A stretch of DNA of 64,000 nucleotides from Erythrobacter sp. (lineage in GTDB: Bacteria > Pseudomonadota > Alphaproteobacteria > Sphingomonadales > Sphingomonadaceae), in contig NZ_CP050265.1 of NCBI RefSeq assembly GCF_011765465.1, forward strand, positions 124,001-188,000, in the 5' to 3' direction. Numbering within the stretch: position 1 is the first letter of the stretch; every line of letters begins with the position of its first letter. A program made the translations under genes and the position numbers. Below the pieces are notes generated by a model. It saw only the letters and a program-made list of their open reading frames with translations, did not search any database and was not told the origin of the DNA. Shown one piece after another: positions 17,901 through 25,398 of this stretch.

Positions 17901-20534
17901 CTCGACGGCGCGGCGCAATTCGTCGAGGCTTTCCGGGTTGCGCAGGGTCGAGACGTCTCCGACATCGCCGCCTTCGACCACGGCGCGGACCATACGGCGG
18001 ACATATTTGCCCGAGCGCGTCTCGGGAAATTCGGAAAGCTCGATGAAGTCCGAAGGCACGGCGACCGCGCCCTTCTCCGTGCGGACGAGATCGGTCAGGC
18101 GGCGGCGGTCGTCCTGCGTCAACCGGCGGCCTTCGACCGGCGTGACGAAGGCGACCGGGGTGACGCCCTTCTGGCTGTGCGGCGCGCCGATCACGATGAC
18201 GTTGCCGACCGGGGAGGCCGCGTCCAGCGACTTGTCGCGCAGGATCGCGCCTTCGATCTCCTCGGTCCCGATGCGGTGGCCCGAGACGTTGATGACATCG
18301 TCCGAGCGCCCGTGGAGCGAGAAGGATCCGTCCGGATGGCGCATGGCGAAATCGCCCTGCGTGTACGCCCAGGTCCCGCGCCAGCGCTTCCAGTAGGTCT
18401 CGCCATAGCGCGCCGTATCGCCGCGCCATGCCGGGTTCACGCGCGCCGCGCCGTCCTTCACCTCGACATCGAAATGGCCGACATCGCCCCAGATGGTGCG
18501 GGTGAGGTAGGGGTAGGGCAGGGCAATGACGATCTCGCCCTTCTCACCCTCTTCGGCAGGTCGCCACGGCGCGCCGCCGTCGTCCGAGCGATCATAGCCA
18601 GTCGTCCCGGCGGAACAGGCGCCTTGCGCATCCTCGACCCAGACATCGCCCATGATCCATGGCAGCGGGTAGGTGTGCGCGTTGGCCTCGAGCGGGAAGC
18701 CTTCGGCCCCGGCGAAGTGAGTCCACGCGATCCCGCCGTGCTCGGTCGCCCAGTAGGAATTGATGTAGCGCGGTGTCACGTGCTCCATCGCGAAGGCTTG
18801 CACCGCGGGCGAGACCGGCTCGGCGCAGAAAGTCGCGCATTTCAATGAGGACAGGTCGTAACGCTGGATGTCCTTCAGGTTCTCCGGGTTCTGCATCACC
18901 GATTTGAGGAAAGTGACGCCCGCCTTGAAGATGGTGACGCCATAGCGCTCGATCGTCGCGGCGAAGCGGCCTGCGTGGGGGAAGACCGGCGAGCCTTCCG
19001 TGACGACCGTGGTGACGCGGGTGAGCAGGGAGGCGGCGATGAGATAGCTCTGCCCGGTGATCCAGCCCGGATCGGCGACGACATAGAGAACATCGCCCGG
19101 CTCCGCGCCGAACGCTGCGGGCATGGTCGCCGAAACGCCGCTGGCGTAGCCGCCGTGGACATGGACGACGCCCTTGGGCTTTCCGGTCGAGCCCGAGGTG
19201 TAAATGATGAAATTGGGATACTCGGCATCGACGGCAAGCACCGGCGACCCCGCCCAGATCGCGCGCACGAAATCGGCGTCGGGCAGGGCGAGCAGCGCGT
19301 CCTCGTCCGCGACATCGAAACCCGCTTCGCGCGCGGCGACGAGCAGGTCCTCGCCCGCCTTGTCGGTCAGGTCGTGGCTCCAGTGGTCGCGGCCCGTGTT
19401 CCACGGCAGGTCGGGCTGGCCGGTGTGCTTGACGACGACCACCGCATCGACCCGCTCGGGCGAGGCGACCAGCGCCTCGGCGATGGCGATGCGCAGCTGC
19501 GCCGCCTGTTTCGGGGTCAGCCCGTCGCCGCCCAGTTCGCCCGCCCCGATCGCGGTTAACGCCTTGCCGACGCCGCGCATCACGTCGGAGCGTTCGACCG
19601 TCACCTCGCCGTCGAGAACGTCCTCGACCGTCCTGCGAATGAGGTCGGCCTGCGCCGTGGACACTGCGAGTTCCTCGTCCGCCAGCGCCGCGTCCATCAG
19701 TTCGAGCGCGACCGGCACGGCGATGAAATTGTCGAGCGCGGGGTCGGTGTAGTTCGGCTTGAACGGAACCATCTGGGCGTTGCGGAAGGAACCGTCGGCG
19801 GTGACGATCACCCGCGCCCCGGCGTCGGCGATGCGGTCGGACAGGGTCTTGTCGCTGAACCCGCCGAAGACGGGGGTGTAGACGACGCCCATCCGCTTGG
19901 CGCCCTCGGTCCAGTAAATCTGTTCGGGGATGCTCGGCATATTGAGCGCTATGCGGTCGCCCGGTTTCACCCCCAACGCCTTCAGGGCGAGAGCGCACTT
20001 GGCGCTTTCGAGCAGCAGCTTGCGGCGCGAGACGGTTTCGGAATCGACCGGCCCGCCGCGTCCGTTATCGCTCGCCATGTTCCAGCGGTCGCCTTCGTAA
20101 ATGAGCGCGGCTTCCTCGCTGTGCCCGTCGAGCACGTGGCGATCGACCTCGTTGAAGGCTGTCGAGGTCAGCCCGCCTTCGAACCAGCGCCAGTTCGGCG
20201 GATCGTCGTCGTTGAAAGCGCGCTCCCACGGCTCGAAGCTTTCGGGCCAGTCGAAGGCGAGCGCTTCCCCCGTGGCGCCGTCCCAGCCGCGCCAGTGGCC
20301 CGCAGCCTCGTCGAAAAAGGCCCAGGCGCCGTTCGTGGAAGCATCGGGGACGAACCAGCAGATGCGGCGTTTGGCGATTGCGCCATGGAAAGCGCCGGGA
20401 TCTGCGCGGCACGCGGATTGCATCCGCGCGAACGCCTCGCGATCCGCGATGCGGCCCGCTGCTTTCGATGCTGCAGGACCGGCCTGCGCCTGTGACGTTG
20501 CCTTTGTCGAAGCCCCCTCCCCGGTTTGATGCAC
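14955..20534 (-). CDS. pcs: Propionyl-CoA synthase (trifunctional CoA ligase/enoyl-CoA hydratase/enoyl-CoA reductase)
   Basis: An 1859-residue fusion converting 3-hydroxypropionate to propionyl-CoA with ATP, CoA and NADPH. The N-terminal acyl-CoA synthetase (about 1-880) has YTSGSTGKPKG from residue 445 and the catalytic lysine Lys843 in TRSGKYVRR. The central crotonase domain (about 890-1150) has FVAGADIRQ and FGQPEINLRLLPGYGG. The C-terminal MDR-type reductase (about 1290-1859) has VEGSATGTGLD for NADPH. Domain order matches the Chloroflexus and Erythrobacter enzymes, which sequester reactive acryloyl-CoA in an internal chamber. The GTG start at 20534 is the only NTG codon before the conserved DPGAFHG region; its Shine-Dalgarno sequence is weak. 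It is the first gene of the operon with mcr. Confidence 0.97.
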   Translation of the reverse strand: MHQTGEGASTKATSQAQAGPAASKAAGRIADREAFARMQSACRADPGAFHGAIAKRRICWFVPDASTNGAWAFFDEAAGHWRGWDGATGEALAFDWPESFEPWERAFNDDDPPNWRWFEGGLTSTAFNEVDRHVLDGHSEEAALIYEGDRWNMASDNGRGGPVDSETVSRRKLLLESAKCALALKALGVKPGDRIALNMPSIPEQIYWTEGAKRMGVVYTPVFGGFSDKTLSDRIADAGARVIVTADGSFRNAQMVPFKPNYTDPALDNFIAVPVALELMDAALADEELAVSTAQADLIRRTVEDVLDGEVTVERSDVMRGVGKALTAIGAGELGGDGLTPKQAAQLRIAIAEALVASPERVDAVVVVKHTGQPDLPWNTGRDHWSHDLTDKAGEDLLVAAREAGFDVADEDALLALPDADFVRAIWAGSPVLAVDAEYPNFIIYTSGSTGKPKGVVHVHGGYASGVSATMPAAFGAEPGDVLYVVADPGWITGQSYLIAASLLTRVTTVVTEGSPVFPHAGRFAATIERYGVTIFKAGVTFLKSVMQNPENLKDIQRYDLSSLKCATFCAEPVSPAVQAFAMEHVTPRYINSYWATEHGGIAWTHFAGAEGFPLEANAHTYPLPWIMGDVWVEDAQGACSAGTTGYDRSDDGGAPWRPAEEGEKGEIVIALPYPYLTRTIWGDVGHFDVEVKDGAARVNPAWRGDTARYGETYWKRWRGTWAYTQGDFAMRHPDGSFSLHGRSDDVINVSGHRIGTEEIEGAILRDKSLDAASPVGNVIVIGAPHSQKGVTPVAFVTPVEGRRLTQDDRRRLTDLVRTEKGAVAVPSDFIELSEFPETRSGKYVRRMVRAVVEGGDVGDVSTLRNPESLDELRRAVEAWKRRQDLSDSQSLFERYRFFTVQYNTVAPGKRVATVTVANPPVNALNERALDELVIIAEHLARKDDVVACVFTGAGTASFVAGADIRQMLEEVNSADEAKALPDNAQLAFHTIETMGKPCIAAIQGVALGGGMEFALACHYRVAEPRARFGQPEINLRLLPGYGGTQRLPRLLADRRGEEGLRDALEMILGGRAVDAEKALALGAIDRLVEDADDALSRAHAMVREYVASPQDSVLGQAFAARKAATEEWRGPSGIDLDAVLEDDFLQRILRQLAWAGRDRAGERALDAVREGWTNGMDAGLRREAERFAEAIMDPEGGKRGIQQFMDKQSPPLPVRRDGVWVYDEHEERKARLIESGDLLPMGAPFYPGVTAIPPFQLAFGIARDPDTGAPRFGPPARHERELVVKTPKPRANEALIYLLTSEVNFNDIWALTGIPVSPFDAHDEDVQVTGSGGLALVVGLGSELKEQGRLNIGDLVAVYSGTSDLLSPTAGEDPMYAGFSIQGYETKTGSHAQFLTVQGPQLHKPPADLTLEQAGAYTLNLGTVTRCLFTTLQITPGKTIFVEGSATGTGLDALKSSIRTGLAATGLVSSEDRAEFVKAQGAVGAINRKDPAIADCFTPVPDDPEAAKAWEQQGEALLDQYRAINDGKLADFVVSHAGERAFPRSFQLLAEGGRLAFYGASSGYHFSFMGKGGEVRPEEIMERAGLRGGESVLLYYGPKSRSLADEKGLEMIEAARLFKVRMVIVTTTDGQREFLQSLGLEDAVEGIVSIEGLKRRDADFDWPDTLPRLPDAREDIENFKAGVRAYQQNTLKPFGTAIGKLLRSPGNPRGVPDLVIERAVQDTLGVSTSLVKPFGGRVVYAEDMSGKRYTFYAPQVWTRQRRIYMPTAEIFGTHLCNAHEVTVMNEMVAAGLLDVTEPTLVEWEGLPQAHQSMWDNRHSGATYVVNHALPATGLRTKNELLEYWAAASAAGPNNGDNA

Positions 20535-20885
20535 CCTCAGGCGTTCTTCGGCACCCCTCGCCGATGACTTGGATTACACTACGCGCGGGATTTGTGAAAG
20601 TTCCTTGCTGTCGGCGCACTGCCAGGTTTCATTTGTGTCTCCCGTCGCTTAACCGACGCGAGCGCCTGGCCGGCAGGCACGGTAAGGCGTGGCGCTTTCG
20701 GGGTCGGTCGAACTGGAGGGGCATGACACTGGTGCGATATGTCGGGCCTGTCCAATAGGGCGCTTTGTCCCATCGATAATCTGGGAAACATATCACACTT
20801 GGAGCGGTCCGCTCGCACCCCGCGCGGGCCGTCGTTCCTCCCCCAGATTACCGGACGATCCTCGATGGATCGGGAAAGAACTTTT
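20535..20885. promoter_or_regulatory. Divergent regulatory region between pcs-mcr and the Crp-kinase operon
   Basis: 351 bases with no supported gene. The sequence is locally less GC-rich around 20560-20650 and 20755-20815, as expected for promoters. GCCTG and CAGGC around 20670-20690 form a short inverted repeat. I find no clean FNR-type (TTGAT-N4-ATCAA) or CRP-type (TGTGA-N6-TCACA) palindrome, so the binding site of the neighbouring Crp-family protein cannot be placed. An in-frame ATG at 20865 is an alternative start for that regulator. Confidence 0.45.
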
Positions 20886-21617
20886 ATGAAACCCCTGCTG
20901 ACCAGTCTCGAACGCCATTTCGACCTCCTTTCCGACGAGCGCGCGGCGATCGAGGCGCTGCGCGAGGCGCCGCTCGTCCGGGTGCCCGCGCGCCAGACCA
21001 TGCTCAGCGAGGGCGACCAGCAAAGCGTCGTGCGGCTGTTGTCGCAGGGCTGGGCATATCGTTTCAAGGATCTGCCCGACGGGCGACGTCAGATCGTCGG
21101 CCTGCTGCTGCCGGGCGATTTCTTCGATCTCAAGGTGAGGCTAGGCGACGAGATGGACCATTCGGTCGCCGCGCTCACCCCGCTCGCCTATCACGCAATC
21201 CCGCCCGAAACGCTCGATCGGCTGTCGGCCGAGCATCCGCGGATCGCCGACGCGCTGGCCCGGCACGAACACGTCAACGGCGCGATCCACCGCGAATGGC
21301 TGCTCAACCTTGGCCGCCGCAACGCGTTCGAGCGGCTTGCGCACCTGTTTCTCGAGGTATTCCTGCGGCTGCGCGCCGCAGGTCTCGCGCGAGGCGGCGA
21401 ATGTGACTGCCCGCTGACCCAGAACGACCTTGCCGATGCGACCGGCGTTACCTCGGTCCATCTCAACCGAACGATGCAGGAACTGCGCCGCGAGGGGCTG
21501 GTCGAGCTGAAGTCGAAGCGCCTGTTCATCCGCGACTACGACAGGCTGGCCCAGATCGCCATGTTCAATCCGAATTATCTCCAGCTCGGGCGAGAGGCCC
21601 GGGCGCTGGTGCGATGA
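20886..21617 (+). CDS. Crp/Fnr-family transcriptional regulator
   Basis: 243 residues: an N-terminal cyclic-nucleotide-binding-like beta-roll (about 15-130, with LSEGDQQSVVRLLSQGWAYRF) and a C-terminal winged helix (about 155-230, with LTQNDLADATGVTSVHLNRTMQELR as recognition region, given here only by its ends). There is no N-terminal cysteine cluster of the Fnr iron-sulfur type. The beta-roll lacks the arginine/serine phosphate-binding cassette expected for cAMP, so the ligand is unknown. I chose the ATG at 20886 because a GGGAAAGAA stretch lies at ribosome-site distance; 20865 is possible. It is divergent from pcs-mcr and overlaps the kinase gene by 4 bases, so it is co-translated with a two-component pair. 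Confidence 0.9.
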   Translation: MKPLLTSLERHFDLLSDERAAIEALREAPLVRVPARQTMLSEGDQQSVVRLLSQGWAYRFKDLPDGRRQIVGLLLPGDFFDLKVRLGDEMDHSVAALTPLAYHAIPPETLDRLSAEHPRIADALARHEHVNGAIHREWLLNLGRRNAFERLAHLFLEVFLRLRAAGLARGGECDCPLTQNDLADATGVTSVHLNRTMQELRREGLVELKSKRLFIRDYDRLAQIAMFNPNYLQLGREARALVR

Positions 21618-23491
21618 AAGGAACGAGCGCGTGGCCGCCGGGCACGAGCGCGATGGCCCGGCACATCCGCGATTTCGACTGGGATTCGACCCCGCTCGGT
21701 TCCTCCGCGAACTGGGGAGCGGAAGTGCGTTCGGTGCTGATGATGGTGCTTGGCGCGCCGATGCCGATGAATATGTATCTCGGCCCCGACCTGCTGCTGC
21801 TCTACAATGACCCGTCCTGTGAATTGTTCGGTGACAAGCACCCCGGCGCACTCGGTCGGCCCGCGCGCGAGGTCTTTCCCGAGGTCTGGGATACGCTGGG
21901 CGCGCGGCTCGAGAGGGTGCTGTCCGAAGGGCGTCCGCTGACGCTCGAGGACCAGCCTGTCGCGCTCGACCGCGACGGGGAACGGGCCAAGACGGTGTTC
22001 AACCTCCATTCGACGCCGATCCTGCGCAACGGCGAGGGTGAGCCGATCGGCGTGGTCACGGTCTACGAGGAGATGACCGAACAGGCCGTGACCCAGCGCG
22101 CCCTGCGCAAGAGCGAGGAGCGTTTCCGCCAGTTCGGCAATGCCTCGACCGACGTGATCTGGCTGATCGACGTGGCGTCCGGCCAGCTCGACTACATATC
22201 CCCCGCCTTCGAGGACATCTGGGGCGTGCCGTGCGAAACCGTGCTGGCGGATCGTTCGAATTGGGCCGATTTCCTCCATCCGGCCGACCGCGAACGGGTC
22301 ATGGGTGCAATGCCGCGCTGCACGCGCGGGGAAAAGGTGACGACCGATTACCGCATCGTCCGGCCCGACGGGGAAGTGCGCCATATCCGCGACACGGGCT
22401 TCCCGATACCGGGACCGGACGGTTCGCCCGTGCGGATCGGCGGGATCGCCCGCGACCTCACCGACCGCACCCGCCAGCGCAAGGCGATCGAGGACAGCGA
22501 GCGTCGTTTCCGCACGCTCGTCGAGGGTATCCCGCAGCTGGTCTGGAGCGCGACGCCCGATGGAAAGTGCAAGTGGGTGAGCCCGCAATGGACTGCATAC
22601 ACCGGCCTGTCGGTCGAGGACAGCCGTGGGCACGGCTGGCTCGCCGCGGTCCATCCCGAGGACCGCGAGGAGGCGCGGCGCGACTGGCATCATGCCGAGA
22701 CGGGCGGCGATCTCAGGGGCGAATGGCGTTTCCGCCGGGCCCGCGACGGCACCTATCGCTGGTTCCAGACCCGCGCGACACCGGTGATCGAGAAAGGGGA
22801 AGTGGTCGAATGGCTCGGCACCTCGACCGATGTCGAGGACATGATCGACCTGCAGGAGCGCCAGAAGCTGCTGCTCGCCGAATTGCAGCACCGCGTGCGC
22901 AACCTGCTCGCCATGGTGCGCTCGATCATCCGTCAGTCAGCCGAAGGCTATGACGATGTCGAGGATTATGTTGCCCACCTGACCGGTCGGATCGACGCGA
23001 TGGCGCGCACCCAGGTCATGCTGACGCGCAAGGCCGGCGCGGCGGTCGACCTTGAAAGCCTGATCCGCGAGGAGCTCGCCCGGGTGGCCGAGGAAGACCG
23101 GCTCGCGATGGCCGGGCCTTCGGTCGACTTGTCGGCCAAGGCGGCCGAAGTGCTGACTCTCGCGATCCACGAACTGGCGACCAATTCGATCAAGTATGGG
23201 GCGCTCGGCTGCGATGGCAGGCTCGCGATCCGCTGGTTCGTGACCCGGCGCGAGACCGGCGAATGGCTCGAAGTCATGTGGAAGGAAAATTGCCCCGAGC
23301 CGCTCGGCGAAGCATCGCGGCGCGGCTTCGGGACCGAGCTGATCGAAGGGCGCGTGCCCTACGAGCTCAAGGGCGAGGGCACGATGCGGGTGCGGCCCGA
23401 CGGCCTGCTGGCAGAAATCGCCTTCCCTCTCGAAGCCGGGGCTAGCATACTGGAGGTCGGGCCGGGACACGATCAGGGAGCAGGCCGATAA
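21614..23491 (+). CDS. PAS-domain sensor histidine kinase of the HWE/HisKA_2 type
   Basis: 625 residues, soluble (no membrane span). Three PAS-like regions are visible (about 30-155, 170-295 and 295-415), with the PAS_3 signatures YISPAFEDIWG and WVSPQWTAYTG. A phosphoacceptor region ELQHRVRNLLA follows with His426, then an ATPase domain with HELATNSIKYGAL (N-box) and RRGFGTELI. None of the PAS domains has the cysteine-containing NCRFLQ motif of LOV photosensors. The start ATG overlaps the Crp stop (ATGA). Its last codon overlaps the response regulator. Kinases of this class in alphaproteobacteria often work with single-domain regulators and general stress signalling; the signal here is unknown. 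Confidence 0.92.
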   Translation: MKGTSAWPPGTSAMARHIRDFDWDSTPLGSSANWGAEVRSVLMMVLGAPMPMNMYLGPDLLLLYNDPSCELFGDKHPGALGRPAREVFPEVWDTLGARLERVLSEGRPLTLEDQPVALDRDGERAKTVFNLHSTPILRNGEGEPIGVVTVYEEMTEQAVTQRALRKSEERFRQFGNASTDVIWLIDVASGQLDYISPAFEDIWGVPCETVLADRSNWADFLHPADRERVMGAMPRCTRGEKVTTDYRIVRPDGEVRHIRDTGFPIPGPDGSPVRIGGIARDLTDRTRQRKAIEDSERRFRTLVEGIPQLVWSATPDGKCKWVSPQWTAYTGLSVEDSRGHGWLAAVHPEDREEARRDWHHAETGGDLRGEWRFRRARDGTYRWFQTRATPVIEKGEVVEWLGTSTDVEDMIDLQERQKLLLAELQHRVRNLLAMVRSIIRQSAEGYDDVEDYVAHLTGRIDAMARTQVMLTRKAGAAVDLESLIREELARVAEEDRLAMAGPSVDLSAKAAEVLTLAIHELATNSIKYGALGCDGRLAIRWFVTRRETGEWLEVMWKENCPEPLGEASRRGFGTELIEGRVPYELKGEGTMRVRPDGLLAEIAFPLEAGASILEVGPGHDQGAGR

Positions 23492-23880
23492 ACAGCAAAG
23501 CTGGAAGCGAACGACCGCTCGAAGGACGGCAAATCCTGATCGTCGAGGACGAGTATTTCCAGGCCCGCGAGATCGCGCTGGCTCTGACCAATGCCGGCGC
23601 CGAGGTGGTCGGCCCGACCGCGCGCGCCGACGAGGTGCACGACCTGATCCGCTCGAACGCGATCGACGTGGCGATGCTGGACATCAATCTCGGCGAGGGC
23701 GCCAGCTTCGAGGTCGCGCGCTCCATGCACGAACGGCGAATCCCGTTCCTGTTCCTGACCGGCTATGACGTGTCGATCATCCCCGAGGACCTCAGCGCCA
23801 AGGCGCGGCTCGAAAAGCCGGTCGACCAGGAACGCCTCGTCGCACGGCTCGTCGAACTGGTCGGCGCGAAGGCGTCCTAG
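23488..23880 (+). CDS. Single-domain response regulator (CheY-like), apparent ATA start codon
   Basis: 130 residues when read from an ATA at 23488. The receiver fold is complete: ILIVEDEY carries the acidic pair, MLDINLGEG the phosphoacceptor Asp65, FLTGYD the conserved Thr, and LEKPVD the Lys. There is no output domain. Between the in-frame stop at 23443 and the first beta strand there is no ATG, GTG or TTG. The only reasonable start is ATA, overlapping the kinase stop as ATAA, with GGGAG 12-8 bases upstream. This is the geometry of the ATGA junction at the previous gene. A first ATG appears only at 23605, which would delete the acidic pair. It is the probable partner of the preceding kinase. 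Confidence 0.85.
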   Translation: MNSKAGSERPLEGRQILIVEDEYFQAREIALALTNAGAEVVGPTARADEVHDLIRSNAIDVAMLDINLGEGASFEVARSMHERRIPFLFLTGYDVSIIPEDLSAKARLEKPVDQERLVARLVELVGAKAS

Positions 23881-23913
23881 CGTCTCGCCGCAGGGCGGCG
23901 CTCCTGCATCGTT

Positions 23914-24180
23914 TCAGGGCCTGATTTCCCAGAAGCTCCCCGCGAGTTCGCTGATCGTGCACAGCCGCTTGCCGTCGCGCCACAATTCGGCCGAGCGGCC
24001 GCCGCCTTCCCTGTGCGCGATGACCAGCGCCTGATAGGCGTTGCTGGCCTGGAATTCGATGTCGGGCGGGGGCGGCTCGCCGCGTTCCCTGCCTTTGGCG
24101 AAACGCAGCGAGTAAATCTGGTCGGGGGCGGCGACCCGTCCCAAACGGCTCGCGGCGCGCTTGTCTTCGTGCAGTGCCAT
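23914..24180 (-). CDS. Small hypothetical protein, 88 residues
   Basis: I do not recognise a named family. The start at 24180 has an AGGGAG ribosome site at normal distance, and the composition is protein-like: SNAYQALVIAHREG, SAELWRDGKRLCTISEL. There is no signal peptide or membrane span. The middle is proline/acid rich (GEPPPPDIEF), and the C-terminus LAGSFWEI suggests a small soluble beta/alpha fold. It converges on the response regulator with a 33-base gap containing a short GCCG/GCGGC repeat. It looks like a real but uncharacterised gene of this lineage. Confidence 0.65.
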   Translation of the reverse strand: MALHEDKRAASRLGRVAAPDQIYSLRFAKGRERGEPPPPDIEFQASNAYQALVIAHREGGGRSAELWRDGKRLCTISELAGSFWEIRP

Positions 24181-24591
24181 GACTGTCTCCCTTCTGCCGG
24201 GGGGCTATGGGCGAGGCGGCGATGCAGCCATCACTTTTGTCAGTCCCGACAAGGGTTTGCGGCAGGCCGAAAGGCGGGCCGGGCGATCCGATGGGGGCAT
24301 CGCTGGACGGCTTGCGGCGGTGCGACTTCGTCGCAGGCAGGATGCGATCCGGCGAAAACGGGAGCGGCTACAATCTTTGTTAGGGCGAGGGATGAGACGC
24401 GCTGGCACTCTTTCTGGGTATCGCAGATGCGAGTCCGGAGGCTTTCCCGGTCCCGGCACGGTACACGGCATCGACGCCTGAAGGAGCGCGGGCGTCGAGG
24501 ATGCGCCCGGTTCCCAAGCGAGCCCGAGGACGGGTAGGCAAGCGGGACCGGGCGCATCTTGTCCATTGGGACACCAGCTGAAGCGGACGGC
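24181..24591. other. 411-base gap without a gene, rich in inverted repeats
   Basis: No reading frame here has coding character or a ribosome site. Short perfect hairpins are frequent: TGCGAC/GTCGCA around TTC (24321-24335), TCGCA/TGCGA (24421-24432), and the dense element at 24471-24599 listed next. A TACAAT at 24369-24374 could be a plus-strand -10 box, but no good -35 is seen. The right end should hold the promoter of the minus-strand 88-residue gene near 24200-24260. Confidence 0.5.
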
Positions 24592-24599
24592 TCAGCTGG
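24471..24599. other. Tiled hairpin element, candidate structured RNA or multi-stem terminator
   Basis: Four consecutive inverted repeats nearly fill 129 bases. TCGACGCC (24471-24478) pairs with GGCGTCGA (24491-24498). A 15-bp stem with one bulged T joins 24500-24515 and 24544-24558, enclosing CCCG/CGGG (24523-24526, 24531-24534). TGTCC (24560-24564) pairs with GGACA (24569-24573). CCAGCTGA (24574-24581) pairs with TCAGCTGG (24592-24599). The last stem contains the stop codon of the minus-strand SDR gene. No U-tract follows on either strand, so this is not a standard intrinsic terminator. Orientation and function are unknown. Confidence 0.5.
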
Positions 24600-25398
24600 G
24601 TGACCTGGCGAGGTGGCTGTGCATCTTCGCCAGCACCTCGCTCGGCAGCACTCCGGCGAAGACGTGCTGGAGCTTGTTCATGAAGCCGTGGACGTCCTGC
24701 GTCTCGCCCTTGAGAAGCGCCTCGTAGCCGCCCTTCGCCACGTCCGCCGGCTCGGCCCCGACCAGCGGCACCTTCGCGCTTTCGGCTAGGCGGGTGTCCT
24801 CCATGCCGGCGCGCTCGAAGAAGCGCGTGTCCGCCGCGCCCGGCAGCAGGCAGGAGATGACGACCTCGCTGTCCTTCCATTCCTCGGCCAGTCCGACACA
24901 GAAATCGTCGATGAATGCCTTGGTCGAATTGTAGGTCAGGTTGAACGGCCCCGGAATTGCGCCCGCGATCGAGCCCGTCACGAGGATCCGGCCCGACCCC
25001 CGCGCGCGCATTTTCCGGCCGAGGCGGTGGATCAGCGAGACCGTGCCCTTGATGTTCGTGTCGATCACGCGGGCGATGTGGTCCCATTCGCACTCGAGGA
25101 AGGCTCCGCCATAGCCTTCGCCCGCATTGGCGAAGAGTGCGTCGACAGCCCGCGTGCCGATCGCGGCCTCAAGCGCGTCGAGCCCGCTTTCGGTGGCGAG
25201 GTCGGCCTCGAGCGTCTCGACCGAGGCCGCACCCGCCGCGCGGGCTTCGGCCTCGGCCTTGTCCATGCCTTCGTCGGCGACGAGCAGCAGGTCGCAGCGA
25301 TCACGCGCGGCGAGCTTCGCCAGTTCGAGCCCGATGCCCGAAGAGGCCCCGGTGACCACGGCGAAGCCCGCCAGTTTCTCGATCGGGTTCTTGCTCAT
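24592..25398 (-). CDS. Short-chain dehydrogenase/reductase (SDR)
   Basis: 268 residues, cytoplasmic NAD(P)-dependent oxidoreductase of the classical SDR fold. It has the cofactor motif TGASSGIG (near residue 16), the NAG motif in LFANAGEG, and the active-site Tyr/Lys in TYNSTKAF. The start at 25398 is the ATG overlapping the stop of the alcohol dehydrogenase gene (ATGA), so it is the third gene of a tightly coupled operon. The C-terminal segment after about residue 210 (HGFMNKLQHVFAGVLPSEVLAKM) is typical of SDRs of unknown substrate. Its stop codon lies inside a perfect hairpin. Confidence 0.9.
   Translation of the reverse strand: MSKNPIEKLAGFAVVTGASSGIGLELAKLAARDRCDLLLVADEGMDKAEAEARAAGAASVETLEADLATESGLDALEAAIGTRAVDALFANAGEGYGGAFLECEWDHIARVIDTNIKGTVSLIHRLGRKMRARGSGRILVTGSIAGAIPGPFNLTYNSTKAFIDDFCVGLAEEWKDSEVVISCLLPGAADTRFFERAGMEDTRLAESAKVPLVGAEPADVAKGGYEALLKGETQDVHGFMNKLQHVFAGVLPSEVLAKMHSHLARSPS

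Noticed and set aside
11299..20534. A complete 3-hydroxypropionate bi-cycle for autotrophy
   Set aside because: Only malonyl-CoA reductase and propionyl-CoA synthase are present here. No carboxylases, malyl-CoA lyase or mesaconyl enzymes are in the window, so only a partial route can be claimed.
21614..23491. LOV blue-light sensor in the kinase
   Set aside because: None of the PAS domains contains the flavin-binding cysteine motif NCRFLQ or a near variant.
23443..23540. Frameshift fusing kinase and response regulator
   Set aside because: Both proteins have normal ends, the junction mimics the usual 4-base overlap, and the kinase stop is correctly placed. A non-standard start explains the data with fewer assumptions.
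24205..24471. Short open frames in the 24.2-24.6 kb gap
   Set aside because: Arginine/proline/serine-rich low-information sequence, no ribosome site; the gap is better explained by inverted repeats.
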